Assembly (NCBI RefSeq): GCF_002776525.5
Contig: NC_045449.1
Coordinates: 367,545 to 431,544 of the forward strand
DNA: 64,000 bases
DNA from: Piliocolobus tephrosceles
Lineage: Eukaryota; Chordata; Mammalia; Primates; Cercopithecidae
Direction: 5' to 3'
A model generated the notes under the pieces. That model was given only the letters and a program-made list of their open reading frames with translations. It was not told the origin of the DNA and ran no database searches. A program made the translations under genes and the position numbers. Positions 1 through 11,235 of the stretch are shown one piece after another (the first letter of the stretch is position 1; every line of letters starts with the position of its first letter).

Positions 1-672
1 CGTGGAGAAATAGGAACACTTTTACACTGTTGGTGGGATTGTAAACTAGTTCAACCATTATGGAAAACAGTATGGCAATTCCTCAAGGATCTAGAACTAG
101 ATGTACCATATGACCCAGCCATCCCACTACTGGGTATATACCCAAAGGATTATAAATTATGCTACTACAAAGACACATGCACACGTATGTTTATTGCGGC
201 ACTATTCACAATAGCAAAGACTTGGAATCAACCCAAATGTCCATCAGTGACAGACTGGATTAAGAAAATGTGGCACATACACACCATGGAATACTATGCA
301 GCCATAAAAAGGATGAGTTTGCGTCCTTTGTAGGGACATGGATGCAGCTGGAAACCATCATTCTTAGCAAACTATCACAAGAAGAGAAAACCAAACACCG
401 CGTGTTCTCACTCATAGGTGGGAACTGAACAATGAGTTCACTTGGACTCGGGAAGGGGAACATCACACACTGGGGCCTATCATGGGGAGGGGGGAGGGGG
501 GAGGGATTGCATTGGGGAGTTATACCTGATATAAATGATGAAATGATGGGTGCTGACGAGTTGATGGGTGCAGCACACCAACATGGCACAAGTATACATA
601 TGTAACAAACCTGCAAGTTATGCACATGTACCCTAGAACTTAAAGTATAATAAAAAAAAAAAAAAACTTAAA
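1..672 (+). mobile_element. L1 (L1PA/L1PB-type) 3' end: ORF2 tail and 3' UTR
   Basis: The segment reads as the last part of a primate L1: the end of the ORF2 region, the 'tagggacatggatgcagctg' block, a G-rich 3' UTR tract, and a terminal run of A at about 650-666. It is cut by the window edge, so its 5' extent is unknown. The reading frames are short and broken, so it is not active as seen. Confidence 0.93.
482..507 (+). repeat. G-rich tract of the L1 3' UTR (G-quadruplex candidate)
   Basis: Runs of four to six G separated by single A form a polypurine tract, a known feature of primate L1 3' UTRs that can fold as a quadruplex. Confidence 0.75.
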
Positions 673-809
673 ATCGGATCAATTTTAATCAATATCATCA
701 TTCGCTACCACCACCACTCCTATAACAATAGCAGTAATAAAATTTAACGCATGAGATTCTAATCTCTAAATCGATTGATATTTGCGCTTTATACTTTTCA
801 AGGCATTTC

Positions 810-1090
810 ATTATCACACTGGACTCCAAACCCCTGTAAGCAAGATAGGGTATTATTGGTCCCGCTAAAAGATGAGAAAATTAAGTCCTAGAAAGTTTAT
901 CACACAAGTTCGTGACAGAGCTGAGCCCAGTCTCCAGTACTAAAGTAAGAAACTGATCCTTCTATCATATCAGTACCGTTTACCCCTCCACCAAGGAAAA
1001 CCCTAAATAATGATAGTGATCATTTTCTGAACACTTAGGATGTACCAGGTATTACGTCCATGCTTTACATGCATCATCTCATTGAACTTC
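810..1090 (-). mobile_element. MIR-family SINE fragment(s), antisense
   Basis: The stretch reads like reversed MIR core sequence (counterparts of 'gatgaggaaactgag' and 'cacacaagttcgtgacagag'). It is followed by a MIR3-like piece reading 'cacttaggatgtaccaggta'. It is highly diverged and its boundaries are uncertain. Confidence 0.6.
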
Positions 1091-1100
1091 ATTTCCTTTG

Positions 1101-1389
1101 TTTTTTTTTTTTGAGATAGTCTTGCTCTGTTGCCCAGGCTGGAGTGCAGTGGCACAATCTTGGACCACTGCAATCTCTGCCTTCAGGGTTCAAGTAATTC
1201 TCCTGCCTCAGCCTCCCATGTAGCTAGGACTACAGGTGCACGCCACTATGCTCAGCTAACTTTTATTTTCAGTAGAGACAGGGTTTCACCATGTTGCCCA
1301 GGCTGGTCTCGAACTCCTGACCTCAGGTGATCCACTAACCTTGGCCTCCCAAACTGCTGGGATTACAGGCATGAGCCACCACACCCAGC
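1101..1389 (-). mobile_element. Alu, antisense
   Basis: A poly(T) start, 'gagatagtcttgctctgttg', both monomers and a final 'ccaccacacccagct' define a full-length diverged Alu in reverse orientation. Confidence 0.95.
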
Positions 1390-1457
1390 TCATTTACTTT
1401 TTACAATAAACTTACATAGTATGTATTACTACTATCCTCATTTTCAAAGAGTTAAGA

Positions 1458-1769
1458 GGGCCGGGCGCGGTGGCTCACGCCTGTAATCTCAGCACTTTGG
1501 GAGGCCGAGGCTGGCGGATCACAAGGTCAGGAGATCGAGACCATCCTGGCTAACATGGTGAAACCCCGTCTCTACTAAAAATACAAAAAACTAGCCGGGC
1601 GAGGTGGCGGGCGCCTGTAGTCCCAGCTACTCGGGAGGCTGAGGCAGGAGAATGGCGTGAACCTGGGAGGCGGAGCTTGCAGTGAGCTGAGATCCGGCCA
1701 CTGCACTCCAGCCTGGGTGACAGAGCGAGACTCCGTCTCAAAAAAAAACAAACAAACAAACAAACAAAA
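1458..1769 (+). mobile_element. AluY (Old World monkey type), sense
   Basis: A full-length Alu with 'ctagccgggcgaggtggcgg' and 'gatccggccactgcactcc', ending in (CAAA)n. It is flanked by the target-site duplication aaagagttaag at 1446-1456 and 1770-1780, showing a recent clean insertion. Confidence 0.96.
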
Positions 1770-2080
1770 AAAGAGTTAAGTACAGAAAAGCTGAGTACTT
1801 TGTCCAGAGTAATACAACAAGAAAACAGGAGAGCCAGGATTAAAAACTAAGCAGCCTGGCTCTAAGCTTCAAGCCTGAAAGCACGCTACTTCCTAAAAAC
1901 AAAAAGGTTATGATGTCAGCAAATATTGAGACGTCGCGAACCTAAATGTGTCCAAGAGATAGATGCCTAAACAAAGAGAAACCGGGAAATGTAATGGTTT
2001 CTTTCTTCTTCAAATGTAGTTTTTTCTTAGAATTTCCAGAATCAAAGGTGTAAAAAAATCTTAGCAAAAGAGAGGGTATA

Positions 2081-2226
2081 GGCAGAGCACGGTGGCTCAT
2101 GCCTGTAACACCAGCACTTTGGGAGGCCAAGGCGGGTGGATCACTTGAGGCCAGGAGTTCGAGACCAGCCTGGCCAACATGGCAAAACGCTGTCTCTACT
2201 AATAATACAAAAATTAGCCAGGTGTG
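2081..2226 (+). mobile_element. Outer Alu, first part, sense (interrupted)
   Basis: The left monomer and start of the right part of an Alu, stopping at 'aaaaattagccaggtgtg', where a second Alu is inserted. The remainder resumes at about 2534. Confidence 0.9.
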
Positions 2227-2533
2227 GGCCGGGCTCAGTGGCTCATGCCTGTAATACCAACACTTTGGGAGGCCTAGGCAGACGGATCATGAGGTCAGGA
2301 GATCGAGAACATCCTGGCTAATGCGGTAAAACCCTGTCACTACTAAAAATACAAAAAAAAAAAAAAAAAATTAGCCGGGCGTGGTTGCGGGCACCTATAG
2401 TCTCACCTACTTGGGAGGCAGAGGCAGAAGAATGGTGTGAACCCAGGAGGTGGTGCCTGCAGAGAGCCAAGATTGCACCACTGCCCTCCAGCCTGGGCGA
2501 CAGAACAAGACTCTGTCTCAAAAGAAAAAAAAA
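2227..2533 (+). mobile_element. Inner Alu inserted in another Alu, sense
   Basis: A complete Alu beginning 'ggccgggctcagtggctcat' and ending in an A-rich tail. The outer Alu phrase 'attagccaggtgtg' before it is repeated as 'attagccgggtgtg' after it, which is the target-site duplication. Confidence 0.9.
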
Positions 2534-2697
2534 AAAATTAGCCGGGTGTGATGGCGCATGCCTGTAATCCCAGCTACTTGGAAGGCTGAGGCAGAGAATC
2601 ACTTGAACTTGGGAGGCAGAGGTTGCAGTGAGCCGAGATCACACCACTGCATTCCAGCCTGGGCGACAGAGCAAGACTTAATGTCTGAAAAAAAAAT
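2534..2697 (+). mobile_element. Outer Alu, second part, sense
   Basis: It continues the outer element from 'attagccgggtgtgatggcg' to its A-rich tail at about 2686-2697. Confidence 0.9.
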
Positions 2698-2958
2698 GAA
2701 AAACAGGGTATGAGCAGCTCCAGACTTGCCTCAGGCCACAGTGGGGATGAGAGTTGCAATTTTTCTCCCATTTCCCATTCAAACATCCCTGTAATTGTTC
2801 CACTGAATTGCGTCATCCCCTGTGAGGATCCAGCAGCGCTGCAGTAACTGCTTCTGCATAGCTGTGCTGGGTGAAGAATGGGAAGGGTTCCTACCACTCC
2901 CGACACATTCCATCTTTTTAGGTTGCTGTTTAAGGCTATAGGAATCCAGCTGTGTTTT

Positions 2959-3261
2959 TTTTTTTTTTTTTTTTTTTTTTGAGACGGAGTCTCGCTCTGT
3001 CGCCCGGGCTGGAGTGCAGTGGCCGGGTCTCAGCTCACTGCAAGCTCTGCCTCCCAGGTTCACGCCATTCTCCTGCCTCAGCCTCCCGTGTAGCTGGGAC
3101 TACAGGCGCCAGCCACCTCGCCCGGCTAGCTTTTTGTATTTCTTAGTAGAGACGGGGTTTCACCGTGTTAGCCAGGATGGTCTCGAACTCCTGACCTCGT
3201 GATCCGCCCGTCTCGGCCTCCCAAAGTGCTGGGATTACAGGCTTGAGCCACCGCGCCCGGC
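2959..3261 (-). mobile_element. AluY (Old World monkey type), antisense
   Basis: A poly(T) start, 'gtggccgggtctcagctcac' and an end at 'ccaccgcgcccggc'. The duplicated target tccagctgtgtttt lies at 2945-2958 and 3262-3275. Confidence 0.96.
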
Positions 3262-3397
3262 TCCAGCTGTGTTTTAAAAATGTATTTATATAATGGTAAG
3301 GAAGAAAAAGACAAGAACCACACATACCATCAGTTAGCAGGAATGGGAGAAAACTGACATTTTACTCAAGGGCTTTTGTTATTGAAAGTCTATTACA

Positions 3398-3704
3398 GGC
3401 CGGGTGCTGGGGCTCACACCTGTAATCCCAGCACCTTGGGAAGCCGGGGTGGGTGAATCACCTGAGGTCAGGAGTTCAAGACCAGCCTGACCAACATGGA
3501 GAAACCCTGTCTTTACTAAAAATAAAAAAATTAGCTGGGCGTGGTGGCAGGCGCCTGTAATCCCAGCTACTTGGCAGGCTGAGGAAGGAGAATCACTTGA
3601 ACCTGGGAGGCGGAGGTTGTGGTGAGCCGAGATTGCACCATTGCACTCCAGCCTGGGCAACAAGAGCAAAACTCCGTCTCAAAAAAAAAAAAGAAAAAGT
3701 AAAA
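3398..3704 (+). mobile_element. Alu, sense
   Basis: A full-length Alu starting 'ggccgggtgctggggctcac' with an A-rich tail. The target-site duplication gaaagtctattaca / gaaagtctattata flanks it. Confidence 0.95.
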
Positions 3705-4635
3705 GAAAGTCTATTATACACAACCACTCTGCCCTCAAAGAACTTCTGGCCTAGGCTAGGTCTCTGTCTGTGGCGATAGTGAGAAAGCAGGGAAGGATCT
3801 CATTAGTTGACCTTGGAAAGCTTCATGGCCACCACCCTTGTTCCTCATAACCTCTCTTGCCTCACTTTTCCACTGAATCTCCCACCTCTCCTCCACAGCT
3901 GACCCAACACTCCAGCCACAGGTTCCTCGTCATGGCTCCCCTGCTCACCCACTTCCGGTTACTGGGCCTGTGCCTATGTGATGTCCTGGCCAACACGCTC
4001 TCCCGCCACCTGTCCACTCCCCTTTCAAGTTCATCCAGGTCTCACCCGCACCAGCTGCAACTTCTATCATCTGTCACCCACTGACACTTTATTTCACACT
4101 TTACTAGACAGTGTGAGGATGCCATATATTCAGGAAATAACCTATTTTCTCCCATCCTGGGCCACGGCAGGCAACGCTAATCAACAAGGAGCCCCTTTTT
4201 TCACTGATCTCTCTTGTGATTCCAGAATCCTTCTTGAGACAGCACTCCAGCCAGTCACCTCTATAAACCTCTATAAACTGAAGCTGGTACAAAAGGCGAA
4301 GGAGATGGACTCATCTGTTTCGTGCATGTTAACACAAGCTCCCTGAGAGGACGGATGACGTTTATGCTGGTTCTGCTGCCCCCAGCCCAGCCGTCATGCT
4401 AGTAAGTGGAGCAAAGCTTCTTGCTAGTGCTCAATACATACTTAGCTGATCAACCTCCACGCTCTGTTCCTAGGGGACGGGAATGGAGGGTGGGAAGGTG
4501 GAAATGGGATGGAGGCCAGTGCAGTGGAGATCATGGAACAGAAGGCAAAAGATTCCCCTGGTGTCTTCTTATGAGATTCTAACCTCTAAATCAATAGTGC
4601 CAACCAAATCAAGGACCAGATCTCTGACATGCGTG
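3705..4635. other. Unique intronic sequence
   Basis: No exon, RNA gene or clear repeat was recognised. Reading frames of up to 122 codons have no recognisable domain. Confidence 0.6.
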
Positions 4636-4955
4636 TTTTTTTGTTTTGTTTTGTTTTTGTTTTTTTTTTTGGAGATGGAGTCTCACTCTGTTGTCCAGGC
4701 TGGAGTGCAGTGGCACGATCTCAGCTCACTGCAGCCTCCGCCTCCCGGGTTCAAGTGATTCTACTGCCTCAGCTTCCTGAGTAGCTGGGACTACAGGCAC
4801 ACGCCACCACAACCAGCTAATTTTTGTATTTTTTTTTAGTAGAGACAGGGTTTCACCATCTTGGCCAGGCTGGTCTTGAACTTCTGACCTCGTGATCTGC
4901 CCGTCTCAGCCTCCCAAAGTGCTGGGATTACAGGCGTGAGCCACTGCACCCGGCT
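4636..4955 (-). mobile_element. Alu, antisense
   Basis: It starts with a T-rich (TTTTG)n tail and 'gagatggagtctcactctgt', and ends 'ccactgcacccggct'. Confidence 0.95.
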
Positions 4956-5370
4956 GACTCTGATGTGCTTCTACTTTCATCACTCACCTATTCCCCTAGA
5001 AGATGGATACTTACTTACTTGCTTCCTATTTCAGAGCCAACCCAATGAGTAAGATTATAAATTAATTATGATCATACAGCATAAAGAAAATTTTCATTTC
5101 AAAAAACTCTACAGATCTGTATTTGTAGAATGTCTACAGGATATCTACTCGGTTACTTTTGACATTGTTCTTTGGAGTGGATGAGAAATAAACCAGTTGG
5201 GGAAACCTTCTCCTCCCTTCCATCTTTCACTCTGCATCAGCATGCTTTGATGCCACATGAGACATTAGAAAATCAGTAGCCGGAATTTCACAGATCAGAA
5301 TAATATAAGTTACCCCAATGGGAATGCGTAAGGCTCATTAGCTTTGAATACATGATCCAATCTGATCACA
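4956..5370. other. Unique intronic sequence, AT-rich
   Basis: No gene or identifiable repeat was seen. Confidence 0.6.
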
Positions 5371-5570
5371 TTTCTTTTTTTGTTTGTTTGTTTTGAGACA
5401 GAGTATTGCTTTGTCACCCAGGACAAAGTGCAGTGGCATGATCATGGCTCACTGCAGGCTCAACCCCCCAGGCTCAAGCAATTCTCCTGCCTCAGCCTCC
5501 CAAGCAGCTCTCCTGCCTCAGCCTCCCAAGCAGCTGGGACTACAGGCGTGCATCACCATGCATGGCTAGG
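5371..5570 (-). mobile_element. Alu left-half, antisense, joined to an inverted partner
   Basis: The antisense Alu sequence begins with (TTTG)n and stops after 'catcaccatgcatggctagg', where a sense Alu begins at once. It contains a local 26-bp duplication of 'ctcctgcctcagcctcccaa' (about 5484-5535). Confidence 0.88.
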
Positions 5571-5831
5571 AGGAGGCCAGGAGTTTGAGAATAGCATAGG
5601 CAGCAAAGTTAGATCTCTATCTCTAAAAAAAATAAACAAATTAGCTAGGCATGGTGGTGTGTGCTTATAGTCTCAGCTACTTGGGAGGCTGAGGGAGGAG
5701 AATCACTGGAGCCCAGGAGTTTGAGGTTACAGTGAGCTATAATGCCACCACAGCACTCCAGCCTGGACAACAGAGCAAGACACTGTCGGAAGGAACTCCA
5801 GCCTGGACAACAGAGCAAGACACTGTTGAAG
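5571..5831 (+). mobile_element. Alu, sense, 5'-truncated
   Basis: It starts inside the element at 'gaggccaggagtttgagaat' and runs to 'cagagcaagacactgt'. The last 35-40 bp ('ctccagcctggacaacagag') are tandemly duplicated at 5757-5831. Confidence 0.88.
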
Positions 5832-5880
5832 GGGAGGGGAGGGGAGGGCAGGGGAGGGGAGGGGAGGGGAGAAGGAAGGA
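5832..5880. repeat. (GGGGA)n purine microsatellite
   Basis: Nine or so GGGGA-like units follow the Alu tail. It probably grew from the tail. Confidence 0.9.
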
Positions 5881-6190
5881 AATACCTCTCTCTCCAAATA
5901 CTGCTGGGAGTTCCACTGATAAATTACGTGCCCTAGGAATGAAGACTGTTGCAGAATGGTATCAACAGAGGGAAAAACTAAAGTGAGGAGAAAAAATACG
6001 CCATTGCAGACTGGGTTTATCCATGGACGGCAAAGGCCGTTTTTCTGGTGGGCCTGTAGTCAGCATTCACAGAAAGAATATTCTCATTGGAATGTTAAGC
6101 AGTGAGGCACAGGGAAAGAAAGACAGTAGCCAGAAAATGGCAAGGCAGGTGAGCAAGGTCATGATAGCTGAAGATCCCCAGAAACTTAGA
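5881..6190. other. Unique intronic sequence
   Basis: No gene or identifiable repeat was seen. Confidence 0.6.
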
Positions 6191-6194
6191 TAAC

Positions 6195-6504
6195 TTTTTT
6201 TTTGTTTGTTTTTTTGAGACAGGGTCACCCAGGCTGGAGTGCAATGGCATGACCGCAGCTTACTGCAACTTCTGCCTCCCAGGCTCCAGCGATCCTCCCG
6301 CCCCAGTCACCTGAGTAGCTGGGACTACAGGTGCGCACCACCACACCTGGCTAATTTTTGTGGGTTTTTTTTTTTTTTTTTTTTTGTAGAGACAGGGTTT
6401 TGTCGTGTCACCCAGGCTGGTCTCCAACTCCTGAGCTCAAGTTATCCACCTGCCTCAGCCTCCCAGAGTGCTGGGATTACAGGCATGAGCAACCACACTC
6501 AGCC
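6195..6504 (-). mobile_element. Alu, antisense
   Basis: It has a T-rich start, 'gagacagggtcacccaggct' (internal deletion near the start), a 21-T mid tract at about 6365-6385, and an end at 'ccacactcagcc'. Confidence 0.93.
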
Positions 6505-6812
6505 CTAGAACTTCTTAATTCAAGGGTACTCACACTAATTTGCACCCCTTCCTCTTCCCTTTTTCTGGGGCTGAGGATGTTGCTCTGGTGTGGCCAGTGG
6601 GGCTGGGGAGCCAAGGTGTGGCTTGAGCACAGTCGGCAGATGGGTTACATACAGGCAAATTGAGCAAATAAGTAAACACACTGAGCATGCTAGGACCCAG
6701 ATTTCTCACTGTCGTAGAAGGCAGTTGCCAATGTTGAAAGGGAGAGGCAAAAATAAACCCTGTGGGGTGAGATTAGAATTGGAGCCATCAGCATAAAATG
6801 CAGTTTCCAATA

Positions 6813-6930
6813 TAGAAGCAGGTGCACACACAGCTACAGATGCATATATGTAGAAGCAGGTGCATACACAGCCATAGATGCATATATGTAGAAGCAGGTG
6901 CACACACAGCCATAGAGGCATACACACATA
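6813..6930 (+). repeat. 38-bp tandem repeat, three copies
   Basis: 'tagaagcaggtgcacacaca' starts at 6813, 6851 and 6889, giving a 38-bp period that ends in CA/TA-rich sequence. Reading frames across it merely reflect the repeat. Confidence 0.93.
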
Positions 6931-7628
6931 TGTTTACACACATACATTTCTTAGCTCTCTCAGCCAAGGCAATCTGGAAGCAATGACACCGAACAGCAAG
7001 GAGCACACTTGGCTTCCAAATGTCATTCTCCACCAAAGGAACAAGAAATGCCTGGGGAAATGGATGACTCCAGGGCTGGGATACAAAAGTACAGGATAAG
7101 CCTGGTATATTTTGTTGTGCCAGAGAGGAAGGTGGTGCTCAAAAAATGATAGTGGTATGTAAAAAGGATGAAGAGCCAGCCTAAAGAGGCTCCCACTGGC
7201 CAAGTCAGGGACAATTTGAGAACTAAAATAACAACAACAAATCCTGGAAGGAAAAACAGACACTAATGGAAAAACTGGTGAAGTTCAAACACGGTGTGAA
7301 GGTTATTAAATAGCATCGTACCAATGTTAACTTGCCAGTTTTGACAGCTCTGCTGCGGTTATATAGGATGTCAACATCAAGGGAAGGTGGGTGAAGGGGA
7401 ACATAAGAAATCTGTACTATTTGTGAAATTTTCCTGTAGGTATACATTTATTCCAAAATAAAGTAAAAATAAAAGAGATAGTGATGCCTACAACCTACTA
7501 AATGAAATATAAAAATCCATGAGTCCATGCTGACATAGATGTACGGGGGAGAAGTGAAAGCTTTTCTTAAAGTAGAATGCCAACTGATAAACATAGAAGA
7601 AATGATGTAGCTAGAAAAATCACCATTT

Positions 7629-7936
7629 GACCTGGGGCGGTGGCTCATGCCTGTAATCTCAGCATCTAGGGAGGCCGAGGTGGGGGCAGATGACTTGAGG
7701 TCAGGAGTTCCAAACCAGCCTGGCCAACATGGTGAAACCCCATCTCTACTAAAAACACAAAAAAATTAGCTGGGCATGGTGGCACGCACCTGTAATCCCA
7801 GCTACTTGGGAGGCTAAGGCAGGAGAATCACTTGAACCCAGGAGGCGAAGGTTGCAGTGAGCCGAGATTGTGTCACTGTACTCCAGCCTGGGCAACAGAG
7901 GAAGACTCTGTCTCAAAAAAAAGAAAAGAAAGAAAG
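7629..7936 (+). mobile_element. Alu, sense
   Basis: A full-length Alu with a mixed A-rich tail. The flanks gaaaaatcaccatttg and gaaaaatcatcatttg are its target-site duplication. Confidence 0.95.
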
Positions 7937-8100
7937 AAAAATCATCATTTGTCAATCATCTTAGTAATAAATGACTCGATAAGTGAAGATGAGGAAAAGG
8001 ATATTGATAAAGTTTCAAGGTTTCTCCCAACACTTATTCATAAATAGAGATACCCGGTAGAGACAACATCTACACCAAGTAATAAAAACAAACATAATAG

Positions 8101-8427
8101 GCCGGGAGCGGTGGCTTACGCCTGGAATCCCAGCACTTTGGGAGGCCAAGGTTGGCAGATCACCTGAGGTCAGGAGTTCAAGAACAGCCTGACCAACATG
8201 GTGAAACCCTGTCTCTGCTAAAAAAAAAAAAAAAAAAAAATACAAAAATTAGCTGGGCACAGTGGCGGGTACCTGTAGTCCCAGCTACTCAGGAGGCTGA
8301 GGCAGGAGAATTCTTGAGCCCGGGAGGCAGAGGCTGCAGTGAGTGGAGATCACACCAGTGTACTCCAGCCTGGGGAATAGAGTGAGACTCTGTCTCAAAA
8401 ACAAAACAAAACAAAACAAAAAAAAGA
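8101..8427 (+). mobile_element. Alu, sense
   Basis: It runs from 'ggccgggagcggtggcttac' to an (AAAAC)n tail, with an extra A20 tract in the middle linker. Confidence 0.95.
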
Positions 8428-8597
8428 GCATCACAAGCTTTGGGATAAACTGGCATTCTGTGCCTCCTGATATGAATTCCTGGGAACACAGGACCACTTC
8501 TGTATGAATCATAAATCATGAGGAAACATCAGACAAACCCAAACTGAGGGAAATTCCAGAAAGTAATTGGCCAATACTCTTCAGAAATGTCAAGGTC

Positions 8598-8896
8598 GGC
8601 CGGGCACGGTGGCTCACGCCTGTAATCCCAGCACTTTGGGAGGCCGAGGTGGGCGGATCACAAGGTCAGGAGATCGAGACCATCCTGGCTAACACGGTGA
8701 AGCCCCGTCTCTACTAAAAACACAAAAACAAAATTAGCTGGGCATGGTGGCGGCGCCTGTAGTCCCAGCTACTCGGGAGGCTGAGGCAGGAGAATGGCGT
8801 GAACCCGGGAGGTGGAGGTTGCAGTGAGCTGAGATCGTGCCACTGCACTCCAGCCTGGGCAACAGAGTGAGACTCCGTCTCAAAAAAAAAAAAAAA
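8598..8896 (+). mobile_element. AluY, sense
   Basis: A full-length, little-diverged copy flanked by gtcaaggtc on both sides (8589-8597 and 8897-8905). Confidence 0.95.
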
Positions 8897-9225
8897 GTCA
8901 AGGTCATGAAAGACAAAGACAGACTCAATTAGTCTTCTGGGTTGAAGGAGACCAAAGAGACATGATAACTAAATGCGACCGGTGATCCTAGAGCTATTCA
9001 AACAGTCAAACAAACAAACGAGCAAGACTGGGACAACTGCTGAAATGCGAGGAGGAGACTGTAGATGAAGCAGTAATGCTGTATCAACGTGAATGCTCTG
9101 ATGTGGATAGTTGTACTGTGGTTATGTAGAAACCTTGTTTCTGAGAAATATATATTGAAGTATTAAGGAGTAGTGGGGCATCTTGTCTGCAACTTGAGAA
9201 TTCAAAGGTTCAGGAAAAAAGTACA

Positions 9226-9338
9226 GGTTGGGCACAGTGGTTCACGTCTGTAATCCCAACACTTTGGGAGGCTGAGGCCGGCAGATGGCTTGAACCCAGG
9301 AATTTGAGACCAGCCCGAGCAACATGGTAAGACCCTGT

Positions 9339-9372
<34 letters not shown>

Positions 9373-9530
9373 CACAAAATTTAGCCTGATGTGGTGGTGT
9401 GTGCCTGTAGTCTCAGTTACTCTACAGGCAGAAGTAGGAGGATCACCTGAGCCCAGGAGGTGGAGGCTGCAGTGAGCTGAGCTCATGCCATCGTACTCCA
9501 CCCTAGGTGACACAGTGAGACCCTGTCTCA
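9226..9530 (+). mobile_element. Alu, sense, diverged
   Basis: It runs from 'ggttgggcacagtggttcac' to 'gaccctgtctcaaag' with a 29-A tract in the middle. Confidence 0.92.
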
Positions 9531-9673
9531 AAGAAGAGAGAAGGGGGAGGGGAAGGGAGGGGAGGGGAGGGGAGGGGGAAGAGAAAGGGAAAAAGAAAAA
9601 GAAAAAAAGAAAGAGAGAGAGAAAGAAAGAAAGAGAGAGAGAGAAAAAAAAGAGAAAAAAGAAAAGGAAAAAG
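9531..9673. repeat. Purine-only tract (GGGGA, GAAA, GA repeats)
   Basis: About 140 bp of almost pure A and G extends the Alu tail. Long homopurine runs of this kind can form triplex structures. Confidence 0.9.
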
Positions 9674-9849
9674 CATACAGTGTCTGTGCATTATGTTGGG
9701 GGAGGAGATAACTATTAATGAGGAATCTGGATGAAGGCTATACAAGGGCTCTATGTATAATTCTTATAATTCTTCTGTAAGCTTGAAATGAGTTCAAAAT
9801 AAACAACAATGGTAACTAGTTTACAGACAGACGCTAGGCTCTAGAAAAG

Positions 9850-10330
9850 CACGGGTTCTATTGTAACAAAAGTTACGAGAGGGAACTCAGGAGAATGGGC
9901 AGATATGGAGTCACCAGTAACTTCCCTGATGGAGAGTGTCACAGAATGGGGTGAAGAAAGTGCCTATGTAGAAACCTCTTTTGCAAGAGTCAGCCAGAGG
10001 AAATCACTATACCCCAAGAGTAGAAGACAGACGAACCTCTTCTTTGAACATAAATAAAAATTGAGAAAACCATTTACAGCATGTAGGGACGGCTTAGCCC
10101 AACCTGCTAGTGGCCATCCCCACCTCCTGCCTCCTCCCGGAGTACTGACTCTACAGTCCTCCTACTGCTACTTGGCTTTTGGCTGGGGCAGGTGCTGCCG
10201 GAACTTTCCCTGGGCAGGTGGGAGGCTGGGGAGATGAGAGGGTGGACCCCATGCCAGGCTCAAGAGAAATCTGGTCACATTGACAAGGCAACCCACCCAC
10301 ATGGGAGTCCTGCAAAAGATGAGAGGGATG
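9850..10330. other. Unique intronic sequence
   Basis: No exon or clear repeat was seen. A 104-codon minus-strand frame here has no recognisable domain and matches no expected part of VPS53. Confidence 0.6.
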
Positions 10331-10339
10331 GCAGGGCAG

Positions 10340-10560
10340 GCACAGTTCCTGAGCACCATTTACTGTGTGCGTGCTGAAGGTGAAAATGCCACCTCTTCTC
10401 CTCCTCGCCACAAAGTCCGTGAGGTCAGCCTTACGACCCTCACGGTGTAGAGGGGCTAGGAGCATGCTTAAGGTCCCAGTCTAACAAGCGCGAAGCCTCA
10501 CATCCAGGTCTGTCTGGGCTCAGGCCCACGCTCTTTCCACCACACTGTGCTGCCTCTCTG
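10340..10560 (-). mobile_element. MIR-family element, antisense
   Basis: 'ggtctgtctgggctcaggcc' followed by 'ccacactgtgctgcctctct', and the 'gagcaccatttactgtgtgc' block upstream, fit a reversed MIR-type SINE. Confidence 0.65.
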
Positions 10561-11235
10561 TCATCTGGGAAGTTATGAATGGTCTCGGACTTTCTGAGTC
10601 AGAGCTACAGCAAAAGTAGTAATGTGCACAAAACCAGTCCCTGCCTGAGCTCCTTCTCCAGCCTCAGGGTTCTTTGACTGAAGGGAAGAAGCAGTTCCTA
10701 GAACTCCTTGAAATTACACTCAACATAGTGTGTGCATGAAACGGATTTTTTTGACAAGAGGGTCTATGGTTTCCATCGGGTTCTTAAAAGGATCTATGAC
10801 TTTAAAATGGTTAATAACGAGTGTGTTAGGCATTCTTTTGTCTGATTACCTCTTCTGACAGATGAGGAAATAGAGTTCTTTAAACTCTGTTTTCTACTTC
10901 GAGTTATGGTGTTTACTCTGGAGCAACAGCAGCACGGCCTGCGCCGTTTCCGCTCCTTCCTGAGGGCTGCGGAAACTTCCGAGTGAGGCCAAACAGCAGG
11001 GTAAGTGGCCAGCACCTCATTTTTCACAGGAAAATGGAGAGTCCCCGAGGAAGGCAGGCCTGGTTCCTTGCCCAAAGTATCATGAACAATGAGTATACTT
11101 TGCATCAGTCAAGGCCATGTGAAAACAGTGGATGTCAGAATTACAGCAACTCAGAAAAATGACCCTTTAGACCAGGTCATTTTAGGTTTTGGGAAAGGAT
11201 GTGGCTACCTCAGACATGCGCTTTAAACCCTGGGC
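10561..11235. other. Unique intronic sequence
   Basis: Part (10860-11110) has the look of old MIR or L2 sequence ('gacagatgaggaaatagag'), but no gene is visible. Confidence 0.5.

Larger units (their letters stand above)
7110..9850 (+). mobile_element. Old L1 (L1ME/L1M-type) remnants, interrupted by four Alus
   Basis: Non-Alu pieces (7110-7612, 7946-8100, 8425-8588, 8906-9224, 9680-9830) read like L1M 3' regions. Examples are the 'gaccaaagagacatgataac' block, a 'gtggttatgtagaaacct' block and tails with 'tccaaaataaag'. More than one insertion may be present. It is highly decayed and non-coding. Confidence 0.65.

Noticed and set aside
1130..1330. Many 60-100-codon frames in Alu sequence (this one as example)
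   Set aside because: Typical open frames of antisense Alu, with residues such as PRLECSG; they are not genes.
10151..11105. Minus-strand frames of 103-104 codons, considered as the next VPS53 exon
   Set aside because: Neither matches the expected continuation of VPS53 after exon H and no suitable splice sites frame them.
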